This document shows, one piece after another, positions 16,357-26,720 of a stretch of 64,000 nucleotides of DNA. The notes beneath the pieces are model-generated. The model did no database searches. It was not told the DNA's origin and saw only the letters and a program-made list of their open reading frames with translations. This stretch comes from Novosphingobium fluoreni (GTDB lineage Bacteria > Pseudomonadota > Alphaproteobacteria > Sphingomonadales > Sphingomonadaceae). The translations under genes were made by a program, and so were the position numbers. The DNA is taken from positions 205,442 through 269,441 of the forward strand of contig NZ_JACIDY010000005.1 of assembly GCF_014196615.1 (NCBI RefSeq), given 5' to 3'. Position 1 is the stretch's first letter, and every line of letters starts with the position of its first letter.

Positions 16357-17769
16357 ATGCAGGCCCAGACAATGATGGCGCGGCATATGGCCAGGCTGAA
16401 CCAGTTGGCCGCCGACCGCTCGCGTCTTGGCAAGGCGATGGCAGCGGCGATCGCCGTCAGCTGTGTCGCGGCTCCGGGCTTTGCGCTGGCAGGTGACCTT
16501 GCCGATCAGGGCAATGCCCAGTCGGATCGCGCCGATCGCAAGCTCGACAAGCAGATACTGACGGCCGAGCGCGCGGTGGCCAAGCAGCCGCAGAATCTGG
16601 AATTGCGCTCCCGCCTGGCGCAGGTGTACCTCGCAGCGGGCCGTTTCCTGTCCGCCAGCGGCGCGTTCGAGGATGCCGTCGCCCTGGGAGACAAGACGCC
16701 CGCCAGTGCGCTGGGCATGGCGCTTTCCTACATCGGCTCCAGCCGCAACCAGGAAGCGCTCGCGCTGCTGGGCCAGTGGCGCGATGCGATCCCTGTCGGC
16801 GATTTCGGTCTCGCGCTCGCTTTGGCAGGACAGCCCGCGCAAGCTGTCGCGATCCTTTCCGAAGCGGTGAAAGCGGGGGACAATACCCCCAAGAACCGCC
16901 AGAATCTGGCCTATGCCTTCGCGCTGGACGGTCGTCTGGCCGAGGCACGCGTGGTCGCCTCGCAGGACGTACCGGTGGACCAACTGGAAGCGCGGGTCAG
17001 CGATTGGGCGTTGCAGGCCAGCGTCGGCTCCGCGCAGTCTCGCGTGGCCGCACTATTAGGCGCGCCGGTGCGCAGCGATCCCGGCCAGCCGACGCAGTTG
17101 GCGCTCGCCGGAACCGGGAATGCGCCCGCCCTGGCCATGGTAGAGGCCGCTCCGGCGCCCGTTTCGACGGCGCAAGAACTGCCGCCTGCTCCTGCCGATG
17201 CTCCGGCTCTGGCATTTGCCGAGCCAGCACCCGTTGCGGATCCGGTGGCCGAGCCTGCCGAACCGGCAATCGCCTCTCCTGAGCCGGTTCAGCCTGCGCC
17301 GGCTCTTGCCGCCGCGACCGATCGACAGTTCGTTTCCAATCCCGTCGTCCAAGCGGTTGCCGAATCGCCGCGTTCCGCTGCGCCGGTCCGGATGGCGCGC
17401 GCCGAAGCCGTCCGCCCGACGCCGCCCGTCGTGCGCAAGCCGGTCCCGGCGCCCCGGCGCCCCGCCGCAATTGCCTCCACCCACGTGGTGCAACTCGGCT
17501 CGTTTTCCACTGAGGCGGGCGCACATAGGGCGTGGAAGATTTTCCAGCAGCGCGATCCGGGGCTCAAGGAACGTGAGTTGCATTTGACCCAGGCCGTGGT
17601 GAACGGCCGGACCTACTGGCGCGTGGCTGCGGGCGGCTATGACATGGCTTCTGCCAAGGCCAAGTGTTCTTCGGGGCGGGTTGCTGCAGGTTCCTGTATC
17701 GCCCATTCCGCCGCTCGTGAGCTTCCCGGCGCAGTGGCCTCGGTCTCGCGCCGCCTGGCAAGCCGCTGA
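16357..17769 (+). CDS. TPR-repeat and SPOR-domain envelope protein
   Basis: This roughly 470-residue protein has a membrane or signal segment (MAAAIAVSCVAAPGFALA). TPR-like helices lie at about residues 60-210 (LELRSRLAQVYLAAGRF, NRQNLAYAFALDGRLAEA), followed by a long Ala/Pro-rich linker and a C-terminal SPOR domain (HVVQLGSFSTEAGAHRAW...). A role in septal peptidoglycan work is likely but the partners are unknown. ATG at 16357 has AGGGG upstream, and the upstream GTG-initiated extension is not needed. It ends before a strong terminator and is divergently transcribed from the Sel1/SPOR gene. Confidence 0.86.
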   Translation: MQAQTMMARHMARLNQLAADRSRLGKAMAAAIAVSCVAAPGFALAGDLADQGNAQSDRADRKLDKQILTAERAVAKQPQNLELRSRLAQVYLAAGRFLSASGAFEDAVALGDKTPASALGMALSYIGSSRNQEALALLGQWRDAIPVGDFGLALALAGQPAQAVAILSEAVKAGDNTPKNRQNLAYAFALDGRLAEARVVASQDVPVDQLEARVSDWALQASVGSAQSRVAALLGAPVRSDPGQPTQLALAGTGNAPALAMVEAAPAPVSTAQELPPAPADAPALAFAEPAPVADPVAEPAEPAIASPEPVQPAPALAAATDRQFVSNPVVQAVAESPRSAAPVRMARAEAVRPTPPVVRKPVPAPRRPAAIASTHVVQLGSFSTEAGAHRAWKIFQQRDPGLKERELHLTQAVVNGRTYWRVAAGGYDMASAKAKCSSGRVAAGSCIAHSAARELPGAVASVSRRLASR

Positions 17770-17808
17770 ATTTCAAAGTTCTTCACGACCCCATGTGAAG
17801 CCACTCGC

Positions 17809-17842
17809 CGCCCCCGCTCTCGTAGCGGGGGCGTTTTTTTTT
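17809..17842 (+). terminator. Rho-independent terminator after the TPR/SPOR gene
   Basis: A perfect 10-bp stem CGCCCCCGCT (17809-17818) pairs with AGCGGGGGCG (17824-17833) around a five-base loop and is followed by nine T residues. The pyrimidine gene pair converges from the other side. Confidence 0.93.
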
Positions 17843-17866
17843 AGGCGTCGGCCTGTCGCGAAGTAA

Positions 17867-19102
17867 CTAGGCGACTTGCGCGCCGCCCTTGAACAGCGCC
17901 GATACGCGGCCCTGCACGGGCTGGCGATCGAACGGGGTGTTACCGGCGCTGGCGGCCATTTTGTCGGAGTCGACGATCCAGGGGCGATCGGCGTCGATCA
18001 CCGCGATATCGGCTTCGGCTCCCGTCGCCAGTTTCCCCGCCTCGACCCCCAGCAGCCGAGCGGGATTTGCCGCCAGCAGCGCAAAGGCGCGGCCAAGATC
18101 GATCACGCCGTCCCGCACCAGGGTCAGGGTCAAGGGCAGCAGTGTCTCCGCTCCGGCCATGCCTGGCGCCGAATCGGTGAAGGGCAGCCGCTTGTCCTCC
18201 GCTCCGCGCGGATCGTGGCCTGAGGCGATGACGTCGATCGTCCCGTCCGCGATTCCCGCGATCACCGCCTTCCGGTCTGCCTCGGAGCGCAGTGGCGGGG
18301 AGAGGTGCGCAAACGTCCTGAACTGCGCCACCGCCAGATCGGACAGCATGAAATAGGCAGGCGTGACTCCCGCCGTCACCTTGATCCCGCGGGCCTTGGC
18401 GTGTCGCACCAGTTCCAGCCCGGCGGCGGTCGTCACCGTGCGGAAGTGGATGGCGCAATCGGCCATTTCGGCAATGGCGATATCGCGCGCGATGGCGAGT
18501 GATTCGGCCTGGGCCGGCGCGGCGGGGAGGCCCAGACGTGTCGCCATTTCGCCCGCGGTGGCCACGGCGGACCCCACCAGGCCGGCATCTTCGGCATGGG
18601 TGCAGACCGTCATGCCCAGCATCGCGGCATATTGGCACAACCGCAGCATCGTGCCCGAATCGGCGATCCAGCGCCGACCGGTGGCGATCCCGCGCGCACC
18701 GGCGTCCCGCATCATCGCGATCTCGGCCAGTTTTTCGCCCTCAAGCTCGCGGGTGGCCGCGGCCAGGGGATGGACCCAGAAATCAGGCTTACCGGACGAG
18801 GCGGCAAAGCGAACGCGGGGCGGAACGTCGAGGGGCGGGTTCTGATCCGGCATCAGCGCCGCACGGGTGACGCCGCCGAAGTGGAACGCCGGCTTGTCGA
18901 TCGCGAAGACGCCATAGTCCACCAGGCCGGGGGCGATCAGCAATCCTTTGGCATCGTGGATCCGGTCCCCCGGCTGGGGCTGAGCGTCGGCTCCGACCGC
19001 CACGATCCGGTCCCCCTCGCAACGGACGGCGCCTGGCGCGACGGTGCCATCGGGGTGGACGATGCGGCCGTTGGTGATGGTAAGTGGCGCGGCCTGGCTC
19101 AT
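17867..19102 (-). CDS. Dihydroorotase-like protein lacking most metal ligands (probably non-catalytic)
   Basis: The roughly 411-residue amidohydrolase-fold protein resembles type I dihydroorotase, but its active site is degraded. The HxH motif after PGLVD is replaced by YGVFAID (residues 63-69). The metal His of HVST is replaced in IHFRTVTT, and the catalytic TDHAPH motif reads SGHDPR (294-299). Only the His of CTHAED (169) remains. In some bacteria an inactive dihydroorotase homologue (PyrC', PyrX) is needed to assemble aspartate transcarbamoylase. This gene overlaps pyrB by ATGA, which favours such a structural role, so an active dihydroorotase should be encoded elsewhere. A catalytic annotation from homology alone would be misleading. 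Confidence 0.85.
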   Translation of the reverse strand: MSQAAPLTITNGRIVHPDGTVAPGAVRCEGDRIVAVGADAQPQPGDRIHDAKGLLIAPGLVDYGVFAIDKPAFHFGGVTRAALMPDQNPPLDVPPRVRFAASSGKPDFWVHPLAAATRELEGEKLAEIAMMRDAGARGIATGRRWIADSGTMLRLCQYAAMLGMTVCTHAEDAGLVGSAVATAGEMATRLGLPAAPAQAESLAIARDIAIAEMADCAIHFRTVTTAAGLELVRHAKARGIKVTAGVTPAYFMLSDLAVAQFRTFAHLSPPLRSEADRKAVIAGIADGTIDVIASGHDPRGAEDKRLPFTDSAPGMAGAETLLPLTLTLVRDGVIDLGRAFALLAANPARLLGVEAGKLATGAEADIAVIDADRPWIVDSDKMAASAGNTPFDRQPVQGRVSALFKGGAQVA

Positions 19103-20079
19103 GCCCAACCCTCCACAGCGCGCGTGCGCCGCGTCAGCACATCCAGGCAGGCCATGCGCATAGCCACGCCCATCTCGACTTGCGTGGTGATCTGCGACCG
19201 ACCGACCAGATCGGCGACATTGCTGTCGATCTCGACGCCGCGGTTCATCGGGCCGGGATGCATGACCAACGCATCCGGGCGGGCCATGGCAAGCCGCTCA
19301 AGCGTCAGGCCGTACAGGTGCCGATATTCGCGGGGGGAGGGGATGAACTGGCCCTGCATCCGCTCCAGCTGCAGGCGCAGCATCATCACCACGTCCGCGC
19401 CTTGCAGGGCCTTTTCAAAATCATGATAGACCGCGACGTTCATCATCTCGATCGCCTCCGGCATCAGCGCGGGCGGAGCGCACACGCGCACTTCGGCACC
19501 CAGAGAGGTGAGGCACAGAATGTTGGAGCGGGCGACGCGGCTGTGCAGGATATCGCCGCAGATGGTAACGACGAGGCCGTTGAAATGGCGCTTGGCATGG
19601 CGGATCGTCAGCGCATCCAGCAAGGCTTGCGTCGGGTGCTCGTGCTGGCCATCCCCGGCGTTGAGGACCGGGCAATCCACCATGTCGGCAATCAGCTGCA
19701 CCGCGCCCGAGCTGGCATGGCGGATGACGATCGCATCGGCATGCATCGCGTTCAGCGTCATCGCGGTATCGATCAAGGTCTCGCCCTTCTTCACGCTGGA
19801 CGTGGCAACCGTCATGTTCACGACGTCGGCGCCCAGGCGCTTGCCGGCGATCTCGAAGCTCAGCAGCGTGCGCGTGGAGTTCTCGAAAAAGGCGTTGATG
19901 ATGGTGAGGCCGGCCAGCAGATCGCGCGTTTTCTTCGCCTGCCGGTTCATCTCCACCCACTGCTGCGCCTCATCGAGCATGTAGTGGATTTCATGGGGAG
20001 CGAGGCCGGCAATGCCGACGAGGCCACGGTGCGGGAAGGCCGCCGAACCTGCCGGATAAGTGTATGTCGGTGCTGTCAT
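19099..20079 (-). CDS. pyrB: Aspartate carbamoyltransferase catalytic subunit
   Basis: PyrB joins carbamoyl phosphate and aspartate in pyrimidine biosynthesis. The roughly 326-residue product shows [13 protein letters not shown] (carbamoyl-phosphate site), the RHASSGA segment, [12 protein letters not shown] and the late [11 protein letters not shown] motif. ATG at 20079 gives the normal family length. The last codons overlap the dihydroorotase-like gene by ATGA, so the two subunits are coupled. No pyrI regulatory subunit is visible. Confidence 0.97.
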   Translation of the reverse strand: MTAPTYTYPAGSAAFPHRGLVGIAGLAPHEIHYMLDEAQQWVEMNRQAKKTRDLLAGLTIINAFFENSTRTLLSFEIAGKRLGADVVNMTVATSSVKKGETLIDTAMTLNAMHADAIVIRHASSGAVQLIADMVDCPVLNAGDGQHEHPTQALLDALTIRHAKRHFNGLVVTICGDILHSRVARSNILCLTSLGAEVRVCAPPALMPEAIEMMNVAVYHDFEKALQGADVVMMLRLQLERMQGQFIPSPREYRHLYGLTLERLAMARPDALVMHPGPMNRGVEIDSNVADLVGRSQITTQVEMGVAMRMACLDVLTRRTRAVEGWA

Positions 20080-20210
20080 TGAAGACGAGGCATTAGGGAA
20101 GGGCGGGGGCGGGCTCAAGGGATTTGACCGGGCCGCGCGCGATCGGCGCACTCGGCGGTTCTGATCCGGTACGTTCTGGTCTAAGGCCTCGCCACGAAAG
20201 GCAGGTTTGC

Positions 20211-22100
20211 ATGAAATTCGCGCGCAAGGTCTGGAAGTTGCTGGTGGCGGTGAAGGACGCGCTGGTCCTGGCGCTGCTGCTGCTGTTCTTCGGCCTGCTC
20301 TACGCCCTGCTGTCGATGCGGCCCACGCCCGGCAAGGTGAGCGAGGGCGCGCTGGTGATCCAGCTGGACGGCGCGGTGGTGGAAGAGACGGCGGACGTCA
20401 CCACCACAGACCTGCTGGTGGCCCAGACCACCAATGCCAATCTGCCCGCCGACGTGCGCGCCCGCGACGTCGAACGGGCGCTGCTGGCGGCGGCGAAAGA
20501 CAGCAAAATCAAGCTGGTGGCGATCGACTTGTCGCGCTTCACTGGCGGCGGCTTCGTCCACTTGCGCGATATCGGCGCGGCGATGGATGCCGTGCGCAAG
20601 GCGGGCAAGCCGGTGCTGACTTATGCGGACACCTACGCCGACGATGGCACGCAGCTGGCCGCGCACGCCAGCGAGGCCTGGGTCAACCCCATGGGCGGTG
20701 CCCTGGCGGTGGGGCCGGGGGGCAACAACCTCTATTTCGGGACCTTGCTGCAGAAGCTGAAGATCAACGCCCACGTCTTCCGCGTCGGCACCTACAAGAC
20801 TTTCGTGGAGCCCTATACCCGCGATGGACCATCGCCGGCGGCGATCGAATCGTACACCGACCTTTACGGCGGCCTGTGGCGCAATTGGCAGGCGGACGTG
20901 AAGAAAGCGCGGCCGAAAGCGAACCTGGCGCTGGTGACCGGCGATCCGGTGGGCTGGCTCAAGGCTTCTGGTGGTGATTTTGCCAAGGCGTCGCAAGCGG
21001 CTGGCCTGATCGACCGGATCGGCACGCCCAGCGACTTCGCCTCGCGCGTGGCGCAGCTTTCGGGTGCAGAGGCATCGGACAAGCCCTCGGGGCAATTGGT
21101 CGGCACGCAACTGGCAACGTACCTTGCCGCGCATCCCGAAAGCCGCAGCGGCGCGCAGATCGGGGTGGTGACGATCGCCGGCAATATCGTCGATGGCGAG
21201 GCCGGACCCGGCACCGCCGGTGGCGATCGCATCGCCCAGGCTCTGGATGACGCCTTGAGCAACGACATCAAGGCGCTGGTGGTGCGCATCGATTCGCCCG
21301 GCGGCTCGGTGCTGGCATCGGAGCGCATCCGCCGATCGATCGAGCGCTACAAGCAGAAGGGTATTCCGATCGTCGCATCGATGGGTAACGTGGCGGCGAG
21401 TGGGGGCTATTGGGTTTCCACGCCGGCCCAATATGTCTTCGCCGAGCCGGGCACGATCACCGGTTCGATCGGCGTATTCGGCATACTCCCCTCATTCGAG
21501 CGGGCCTTGGCGGATATCGGCGTCAGTTCGGGCGGCGTGAAGACCACTCCGCTTTCAGGCCAGCCCGATCTCCTGGGGGGACTCTCGCCCGAGCTGGAGC
21601 AGATCGTGCAGATCGGCATCGAGAATGCCTACGCGAAGTTCCTCGGTATTGTCGGCAAGGCGCGCGGCAAGACGCCGCAGCAGGTCGATGGAATCGCGCA
21701 AGGCCGCGTCTGGACGGGGGAACGCGCGCGGGAGAACGGCCTGATCGATGGCTTCGGCGATCTCGACGCCGCGCTCGCCTACGCTGCGAAGGCGGCAAAG
21801 TTGGGCAACGCGGCCTGGCAGGTGAAGTATATCGGCCGCAAGGAAGACCCGTTGAACGCCTTGCTCCTGCAGATGTATCGCAAGCGGGGCACAGGTGGTG
21901 ACATCTCCGCCTTCGCCGCCCGGCGTCAACGGATGCAGTTGGCGACCGCACTCAACCAGGCGGAGGCGATGGTGTCGGGCCAGGGGATGCAGGCGATGTG
22001 TCTGGAATGCCCCGGCGTCCCATCGACGGCGACGCTGCGTTCATCGGCAGGATTGGGCACGATCGGGTGGATGAAGCAGCTCGTTCTTCTGGTGAACTAG
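20211..22100 (+). CDS. sppA: Signal peptide peptidase SppA, long (67K) type
   Basis: This 629-residue inner-membrane serine protease cleaves signal peptides left after secretion. It has an N-terminal membrane anchor ([16 protein letters not shown]) and two tandem S49 domains. The general-base Lys lies in the first ([16 protein letters not shown]) and the nucleophile Ser in the second ([10 protein letters not shown]), the arrangement of E. coli-type SppA. ATG at 20211 directly precedes the anchor; the longer frame is not supported. It is monocistronic, divergent from pyrB. Confidence 0.94.
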   Translation: MKFARKVWKLLVAVKDALVLALLLLFFGLLYALLSMRPTPGKVSEGALVIQLDGAVVEETADVTTTDLLVAQTTNANLPADVRARDVERALLAAAKDSKIKLVAIDLSRFTGGGFVHLRDIGAAMDAVRKAGKPVLTYADTYADDGTQLAAHASEAWVNPMGGALAVGPGGNNLYFGTLLQKLKINAHVFRVGTYKTFVEPYTRDGPSPAAIESYTDLYGGLWRNWQADVKKARPKANLALVTGDPVGWLKASGGDFAKASQAAGLIDRIGTPSDFASRVAQLSGAEASDKPSGQLVGTQLATYLAAHPESRSGAQIGVVTIAGNIVDGEAGPGTAGGDRIAQALDDALSNDIKALVVRIDSPGGSVLASERIRRSIERYKQKGIPIVASMGNVAASGGYWVSTPAQYVFAEPGTITGSIGVFGILPSFERALADIGVSSGGVKTTPLSGQPDLLGGLSPELEQIVQIGIENAYAKFLGIVGKARGKTPQQVDGIAQGRVWTGERARENGLIDGFGDLDAALAYAAKAAKLGNAAWQVKYIGRKEDPLNALLLQMYRKRGTGGDISAFAARRQRMQLATALNQAEAMVSGQGMQAMCLECPGVPSTATLRSSAGLGTIGWMKQLVLLVN

Positions 22101-22145
22101 ATCAAGAACGGGGCGAGTGCCATGCTCAGCCCCATTCCCTTGCCA

Positions 22146-22340
22146 TCAGCCCTGCATCGGCGGCGGCATCTCTATCGGACCCTGATCCGGAGCGTCGATA
22201 TCCGGCGCTTGTCCCGGCACTTCGTCCGGTCCTTCAGGGGTGCCGGGCTGCTCGGGTGCAGTGGGCGCAGGCGTCACTTCGTCTGGCGAAACGTCGGGGC
22301 GGTCGATATCAGGGCGCGGCGCGCCCGGGTCGGTGGCCAT
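22146..22340 (-). CDS. Small Pro/Asp-rich protein of unknown function
   Basis: A 64-residue ORF begins with ATG at 22340, eight bases after AAGGA. The product is almost wholly Pro, Asp, Glu and Ala, with repeated PDI/PDQ and TAPEQPGTPEGP segments, no hydrophobic core and no signal peptide, so it is probably disordered. It lies convergent to sppA and upstream of tRNA-Leu. Coding is supported by the ribosome-binding site and codon bias. No function is known to me. Confidence 0.6.
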   Translation of the reverse strand: MATDPGAPRPDIDRPDVSPDEVTPAPTAPEQPGTPEGPDEVPGQAPDIDAPDQGPIEMPPPMQG

Positions 22341-22496
22341 CAGGTCATTCCTTTGTTCTTGATCGGGTATTCTCGATCCCTGGTCAACCAACGCCCACCG
22401 CGCCGCCAAGTTGCGCGCGCTGGCGGCGGACCCTTGCTCAATCCGGCGAGGGTCTATAAGGGCACGTCCCTTGAGTTTCAGGCTACGAGTTTCTTT

Positions 22497-22581
22497 GCGG
22501 GCGTGGCGGAATTGGTAGACGCGCTGGTTTTAGGTACCAGTATCGAAAGATGTGGGGGTTCGAGTCCCTTCGCCCGCACCA
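22497..22581 (+). tRNA. tRNA-Leu (anticodon TAG)
   Basis: An 85-nucleotide class II tRNA with acceptor stem GCGGGCG/CGCCCGC, discriminator A and encoded CCA. The anticodon stem CTGGT/ACCAG carries the loop TTTAGGT, giving anticodon TAG (reads CTA). A variable arm of the length expected for tRNA-Leu (around TATCGAAAGATG) follows, then the T-arm GGGGG-TTCGAGT-CCCTT. It lies 56 bases before tig. Confidence 0.97.
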
Positions 22582-22637
22582 ATTTTCCGCCCGTGTGAGG
22601 ATGCTCCGTGCCGCGTGTACAGGAAGGCATCGGACCA

Positions 22638-24263
22638 ATGCAGATCGTCGAGACCACCAATGAGGGGCTGAAGCGCGCCTATACGGTGACCATCCCCGCC
22701 ACCGAAATCTCGGCCCGCATCGAGGGTGAGGTGAAGCGCATCGCCCCGACGATGAAGATGCCCGGCTTCCGCCCCGGCAAGGTGCCCGCCAATCTCGTCA
22801 AGAAGATGCATGGCCCGGCGCTTCACCAGGAGGCGCTGCAGACCTCCATCAAGGAAGCGATGGACAAGTTGGTGGCGGATAACGCCCTGCGTCCCGCGAT
22901 GCAGCCCGACGTTTCGCTGGGCGAAGGCTATGAAGAGGGCAAGGACGCCGAACTGTCCGTCAGCCTGGAAGTGCTGCCCAAGATCGAAGCGCCCGCGATC
23001 GATGGCCTGAAGCTGGAAAAGCTGACCGTGCCCGTCGCCGACGAGGCGGTGGACGAGCAGGTGCAGAAGTTTGCCGAGCAGCAGAAGAGCTACGAAGCCG
23101 CAGAAGGCCGCGCCGCCGAAGATGGCGACCAGGTGATCTGCGATTTCGTCGGCAAGCTAAACGGCGAAGAGTTCGAGGGCGGCAAGGCTGAACAGCAGGC
23201 GATCGTGATCGGCTCGGGCCGCCTGATCCCTGGCTTCGAAGAGCAGCTCATCGGCGCCAAGGCCGGTGAAGAGCGTACCATCACCGTCACTTTCCCCGAA
23301 GATTACCCGGCCGCCAACCTCAAGGGGCAGGACGCCACCTTCGACATCACCGTCCACGAAGTGAAGGTGCCGGCCGAAACCAAGATCGATGACGAGTTCG
23401 CCAAGCAGCTGGGCCTGGAAGGGCTCGACCAGCTCAAGGGCCTGCTGCGCGGTCAGCTCGAATCGGAGACCGAAGGCCTTACCCGCACCCAGATGAAGCG
23501 CCAGCTGCTCGACCAGCTTGCCGCCGGTCATGATTTCGCCGTGCCGCCGACGATGGTCGAGGCCGAGTTCGAGCAGATCTGGCAGCAGCTTCAGCAGGAA
23601 GCCGCGCGCGAGGAAGACCCCGAAGCCGCGATCGCCGAGATCGAGGCCGAGAAGGAAGATTATCGCAAGATCGCAGAGCGCCGCGTGCGCCTGGGCCTGC
23701 TGCTGTCGGAAATCGGCCAGAGCAACGGCGTCGAAGTGAGCGCGCAGGAGATGCAGATGCTGCTGCAGCAGGCCGCGCAGCAGTACCGCCCGGAAGATCG
23801 CCAGCGTTTCGTCGAGTATGTCCGCCAGGACCCGATGGCCGCAGCCCAGCTTCGCGCGCCTCTTTATGAGGACAAGGTCGTCGATTTCCTGATCGAGAAG
23901 GCCGACGTGACCGAGCGTGAAGTGACGCGCGAAGAGCTGCAGGCCGCGATCGAAGCGGACGCAGACGAAACGACCTCCGACGCCAAGCCGAAGAAGGCAG
24001 CGGCGAAGAAGGCCAAGAAGGCTGACGCGACCGACGAAGCGGAAGCCGATGCCGAGCCGAAGAAGGCTCCTGCCAAGAAGAAGGCAGCCGAGCCTGCTGC
24101 AGCTGAAGCCGAGACAGAGGCTGACGCGGAAGCCAAGCCTGCGGCGAAGAAGGCTCCGGCCAAAAAGAAGGCCGAGGCCGCCGACGAAGGCGATGCCGCT
24201 GAAGCCGAGGCCAAGCCGGCCAAGAAGACTCCTGCGAAGAAGGCGGCCACGACCGAGGATTGA
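22638..24263 (+). CDS. tig: Trigger factor (ribosome-associated chaperone) with Lys/Ala-rich tail
   Basis: Trigger factor meets nascent chains at the ribosome. The ribosome-binding N-domain has MPGFRPGKVPANLVKKMHG, including the GFRxGKxP signature. The PPIase domain (about 150-245: DGDQVICDFVGKL, GSGRLIPGFEEQL) and the helical substrate-binding domain (to about residue 440) follow. From about residue 445 to 541 comes a low-complexity tail of Lys, Ala, Glu, Asp and Pro with repeats such as KKAPAKKKA, absent from ordinary 430-450-residue trigger factors. ATG at 22638 has AGGAAGG upstream. It is followed by clpP and clpX, the common quality-control neighbourhood. Confidence 0.96.
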   Translation: MQIVETTNEGLKRAYTVTIPATEISARIEGEVKRIAPTMKMPGFRPGKVPANLVKKMHGPALHQEALQTSIKEAMDKLVADNALRPAMQPDVSLGEGYEEGKDAELSVSLEVLPKIEAPAIDGLKLEKLTVPVADEAVDEQVQKFAEQQKSYEAAEGRAAEDGDQVICDFVGKLNGEEFEGGKAEQQAIVIGSGRLIPGFEEQLIGAKAGEERTITVTFPEDYPAANLKGQDATFDITVHEVKVPAETKIDDEFAKQLGLEGLDQLKGLLRGQLESETEGLTRTQMKRQLLDQLAAGHDFAVPPTMVEAEFEQIWQQLQQEAAREEDPEAAIAEIEAEKEDYRKIAERRVRLGLLLSEIGQSNGVEVSAQEMQMLLQQAAQQYRPEDRQRFVEYVRQDPMAAAQLRAPLYEDKVVDFLIEKADVTEREVTREELQAAIEADADETTSDAKPKKAAAKKAKKADATDEAEADAEPKKAPAKKKAAEPAAAEAETEADAEAKPAAKKAPAKKKAEAADEGDAAEAEAKPAKKTPAKKAATTED

Positions 24264-24424
24264 TCCTCTCGCTATGATCTCACGCAAGGAGCGTCGCGGC
24301 CTGGCTGCGGCGCTTCTTGCTTTTGGGGCCAGATCGATCTGCCTGGGATCAGTGCTTTGCGGCAGGCTTTAGGCGGGTGATTTGTGGTACGAACGCCGGA
24401 CTATCCCCAACCTGCGGGGAGCAC

Positions 24425-24493
24425 ATGGCCGATACGTGGGTTAATGCCCTTGAACTGAAGCCAGAGGCACGCGACATAGCGGGTCCAGATTGA
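24425..24493 (+). CDS. Possible 22-codon leader ORF before clpP
   Basis: An ATG with GGGGAG three bases upstream opens a 22-residue frame ([16 protein letters not shown]...) that ends 11 bases before the clpP start. A small inverted repeat (TCCCC/GGGGA) sits over its ribosome-binding region. It could be a translated leader or chance; no homologue is known to me. Confidence 0.2.
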   Translation: MADTWVNALELKPEARDIAGPD

Positions 24494-24504
24494 AGAGGAC
24501 CTCC

Positions 24505-25176
24505 ATGATCGACTTGTTCGGCGCAAGCGGCGCCCAGGGTAAGTTCACCGCCGATCCCGTGACCGGCGCACTCGTGCCGATGGTGGTCGAACAGACCAGC
24601 CGTGGCGAGCGTAGCTTCGATATCTACTCGCGCCTGCTGCGGGAGCGTATCGTATTCATCACCGGCGCGGTCGAGGATCACATGGCCTCGCTGATCGTCG
24701 CGCAGCTGCTGTTCCTGGAGAGTGAAAATCCCTCCAAGGATATCTCGATGTACATCAACTCGCCCGGTGGCGTGGTAACGGCCGGCATGGCGATCCATGA
24801 CACCATGCAGTACATTCGCCCACGCGTGTCCACCGTCTGCATCGGGCAGGCCGCCTCGATGGGTAGCTTCCTGCTCGCGGCGGGTGAGCCCGGCATGCGG
24901 ATCGCTCTGCCCAACGCCCGAATCATGGTGCACCAGCCTTCGGGCGGCGCGCAGGGCATGGCCAGCGATATCGAAATCCAGGCTCGTGAGATCCTGCGGA
25001 TGCGTCGCCGCCTGAACGATCTCTACGTCAAATACACCGGCAAGTCGCTGGATGACATCGAGAAGGCGATGGATCGCGACACGTTCCTGGAGGCCGACGA
25101 GGCTTTGACCTTCGGTCTTGTGGACAAGGTGTTCGAGAGCCGGCCGGACGCGGAAAAGGCCGAAGAGGCAAAGTGA
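24505..25176 (+). CDS. clpP: ATP-dependent Clp protease proteolytic subunit
   Basis: This 223-residue serine protease subunit forms the 14-subunit chamber that works with ClpX. The catalytic Ser is in [11 protein letters not shown], the His in [16 protein letters not shown] and the Asp in [14 protein letters not shown]. The oligomerisation region ([17 protein letters not shown]) is normal. ATG at 24505 follows AAGAGGA by six bases. The length is slightly more than typical because of an acidic tail. The clpX gene follows after 126 bases. Confidence 0.98.
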   Translation: MIDLFGASGAQGKFTADPVTGALVPMVVEQTSRGERSFDIYSRLLRERIVFITGAVEDHMASLIVAQLLFLESENPSKDISMYINSPGGVVTAGMAIHDTMQYIRPRVSTVCIGQAASMGSFLLAAGEPGMRIALPNARIMVHQPSGGAQGMASDIEIQAREILRMRRRLNDLYVKYTGKSLDDIEKAMDRDTFLEADEALTFGLVDKVFESRPDAEKAEEAK

Positions 25177-25302
25177 TACAGGGAGGGTGGCCCTTGGGTC
25201 ACCCTTCATCTGGCGGCAACCATCGCTAGCTAGGATTGATCAACAGGCCCCCCGCAGAGTAAGGGTGGCGAGTCGCCCCGCGCCGGGGCAGCAAGAACGA
25301 GA

Positions 25303-26565
25303 ATGACCAAATTGAGCGGATCTGACGCCAAGAGCACCCTTTACTGCAGCTTCTGCGGGAAATCGCAGCATGAGGTGCGCAAGCTGATCGCGGGTCCGAC
25401 CGTGTTCATTTGCGATGAGTGTGTCGAGCTTTGCAACGACATCATCCGCGAAGAAACCAAGGCAGGTATTGCCGGCAAGAAGGACGGCGGCGTCCCATCG
25501 CCGCGAGAGATCTGCGAAACGCTGAACGACTATGTCATCGGCCAGGATCGCGCCAAGCGCGTGCTTTCGGTTGCGGTGCACAACCACTATAAGCGGTTGA
25601 AGCACAGCGGAAAATCCGGTGATGTCGAGCTTTCGAAGTCGAACATCCTTCTGATCGGGCCCACCGGTTCGGGCAAGACGCTGCTGGCTCAGACGCTGGC
25701 CAAGACGTTCGACGTTCCGTTTACCATGGCCGACGCCACGACGCTTACCGAAGCGGGTTACGTGGGCGAGGACGTGGAAAACATCATCCTCAAACTGCTG
25801 CAATCCTCCGACTATAATGTCGAGAAGGCGCAGCACGGCATCGTCTATATCGACGAGATCGACAAGATCAGCCGCAAGGCCGAGAATCCGTCGATCACGC
25901 GTGACGTTTCGGGCGAGGGCGTGCAGCAAGCGTTGCTCAAGCTGATGGAAGGCACGACCGCCTCCGTCCCGCCGCAGGGTGGCCGCAAGCATCCGCAGCA
26001 GGAATTCCTGCAGGTGGATACGACCAACATCCTGTTCATTTGCGGCGGCGCGTTCGCCGGGTTGGACAAGATCATCTCCGATCGCCTGCAGAAGCGTTCA
26101 ATCGGTTTCGGCAACCATGTCGCCGATCCCGACAAGCGCCGCATTGGTGAACTGCTGCAGAAGGCAGAGCCGGAGGATCTCCTCAAGTTCGGTCTGATCC
26201 CGGAGTTCGTCGGACGTCTCCCCGTCATCGCGACGCTGGAAGATCTGGATATCGTCGCGCTGGTGAAGATTCTCAGCGAGCCGAAGAACGCGCTGATCAA
26301 GCAGTATGCCAAGCTGTTCGACCTTGAAGACGTTGAGCTGACGTTCACCGACGATGCGCTGGAGGCGATCGCGCAGCGCGCTATCGAACGCAAGACCGGC
26401 GCGCGTGGCCTTCGCTCCATCGTGGAAAGCATGTTGCTTGACACCATGTTCGACCTACCGACCGAGAACAACATTGCCGAGGTCGTGGTCGATAAGGACG
26501 TGGTGGAAGGCCGCAAGGAACCGGTCCGCGTTCACAAGGGCGACAAGGCCGAAGCCGCCGCCTGA
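25303..26565 (+). CDS. clpX: ClpX unfoldase, ATP-binding subunit of the ClpXP protease
   Basis: The 420-residue AAA+ protein has an N-terminal zinc-binding domain (CSFCGKSQ then [10 protein letters not shown]). Its AAA+ motifs are Walker A GPTGSGKT, pore loop GYVGED, Walker [10 protein letters not shown] and sensor 2 GARGLRSI. ClpX unfolds tagged proteins and feeds them into ClpP. ATG at 25303 is the family start. A strong terminator follows 57 bases after the stop, so clpP and clpX end the unit. Confidence 0.98.
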   Translation: MTKLSGSDAKSTLYCSFCGKSQHEVRKLIAGPTVFICDECVELCNDIIREETKAGIAGKKDGGVPSPREICETLNDYVIGQDRAKRVLSVAVHNHYKRLKHSGKSGDVELSKSNILLIGPTGSGKTLLAQTLAKTFDVPFTMADATTLTEAGYVGEDVENIILKLLQSSDYNVEKAQHGIVYIDEIDKISRKAENPSITRDVSGEGVQQALLKLMEGTTASVPPQGGRKHPQQEFLQVDTTNILFICGGAFAGLDKIISDRLQKRSIGFGNHVADPDKRRIGELLQKAEPEDLLKFGLIPEFVGRLPVIATLEDLDIVALVKILSEPKNALIKQYAKLFDLEDVELTFTDDALEAIAQRAIERKTGARGLRSIVESMLLDTMFDLPTENNIAEVVVDKDVVEGRKEPVRVHKGDKAEAAA

Positions 26566-26621
26566 TCCTGATTGCCCGCCTTGCCAGTAATGGCGAGGCG
26601 GATGTTCCCCGACTTTTTTCC

Positions 26622-26663
26622 AAGCAAGGCCGCATTGCCCCGCAATTGCGGCCTTGCTTTGTA
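26622..26663 (+). terminator. Rho-independent terminator after clpX
   Basis: A perfect 13-bp stem AAGCAAGGCCGCA (26622-26634) pairs with TGCGGCCTTGCTT (26647-26659) around a 12-base loop. The T-run after it is short (TTT within CTTTG), so termination may depend on stem strength; on the other strand a T-rich tail is also present. Confidence 0.75.
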
Positions 26664-26720
26664 GGGGTCCTCTTGCTTCCCTAGCGGCGGCATCATCGCC
26701 GTGCTGGAGACCAAGACCTG

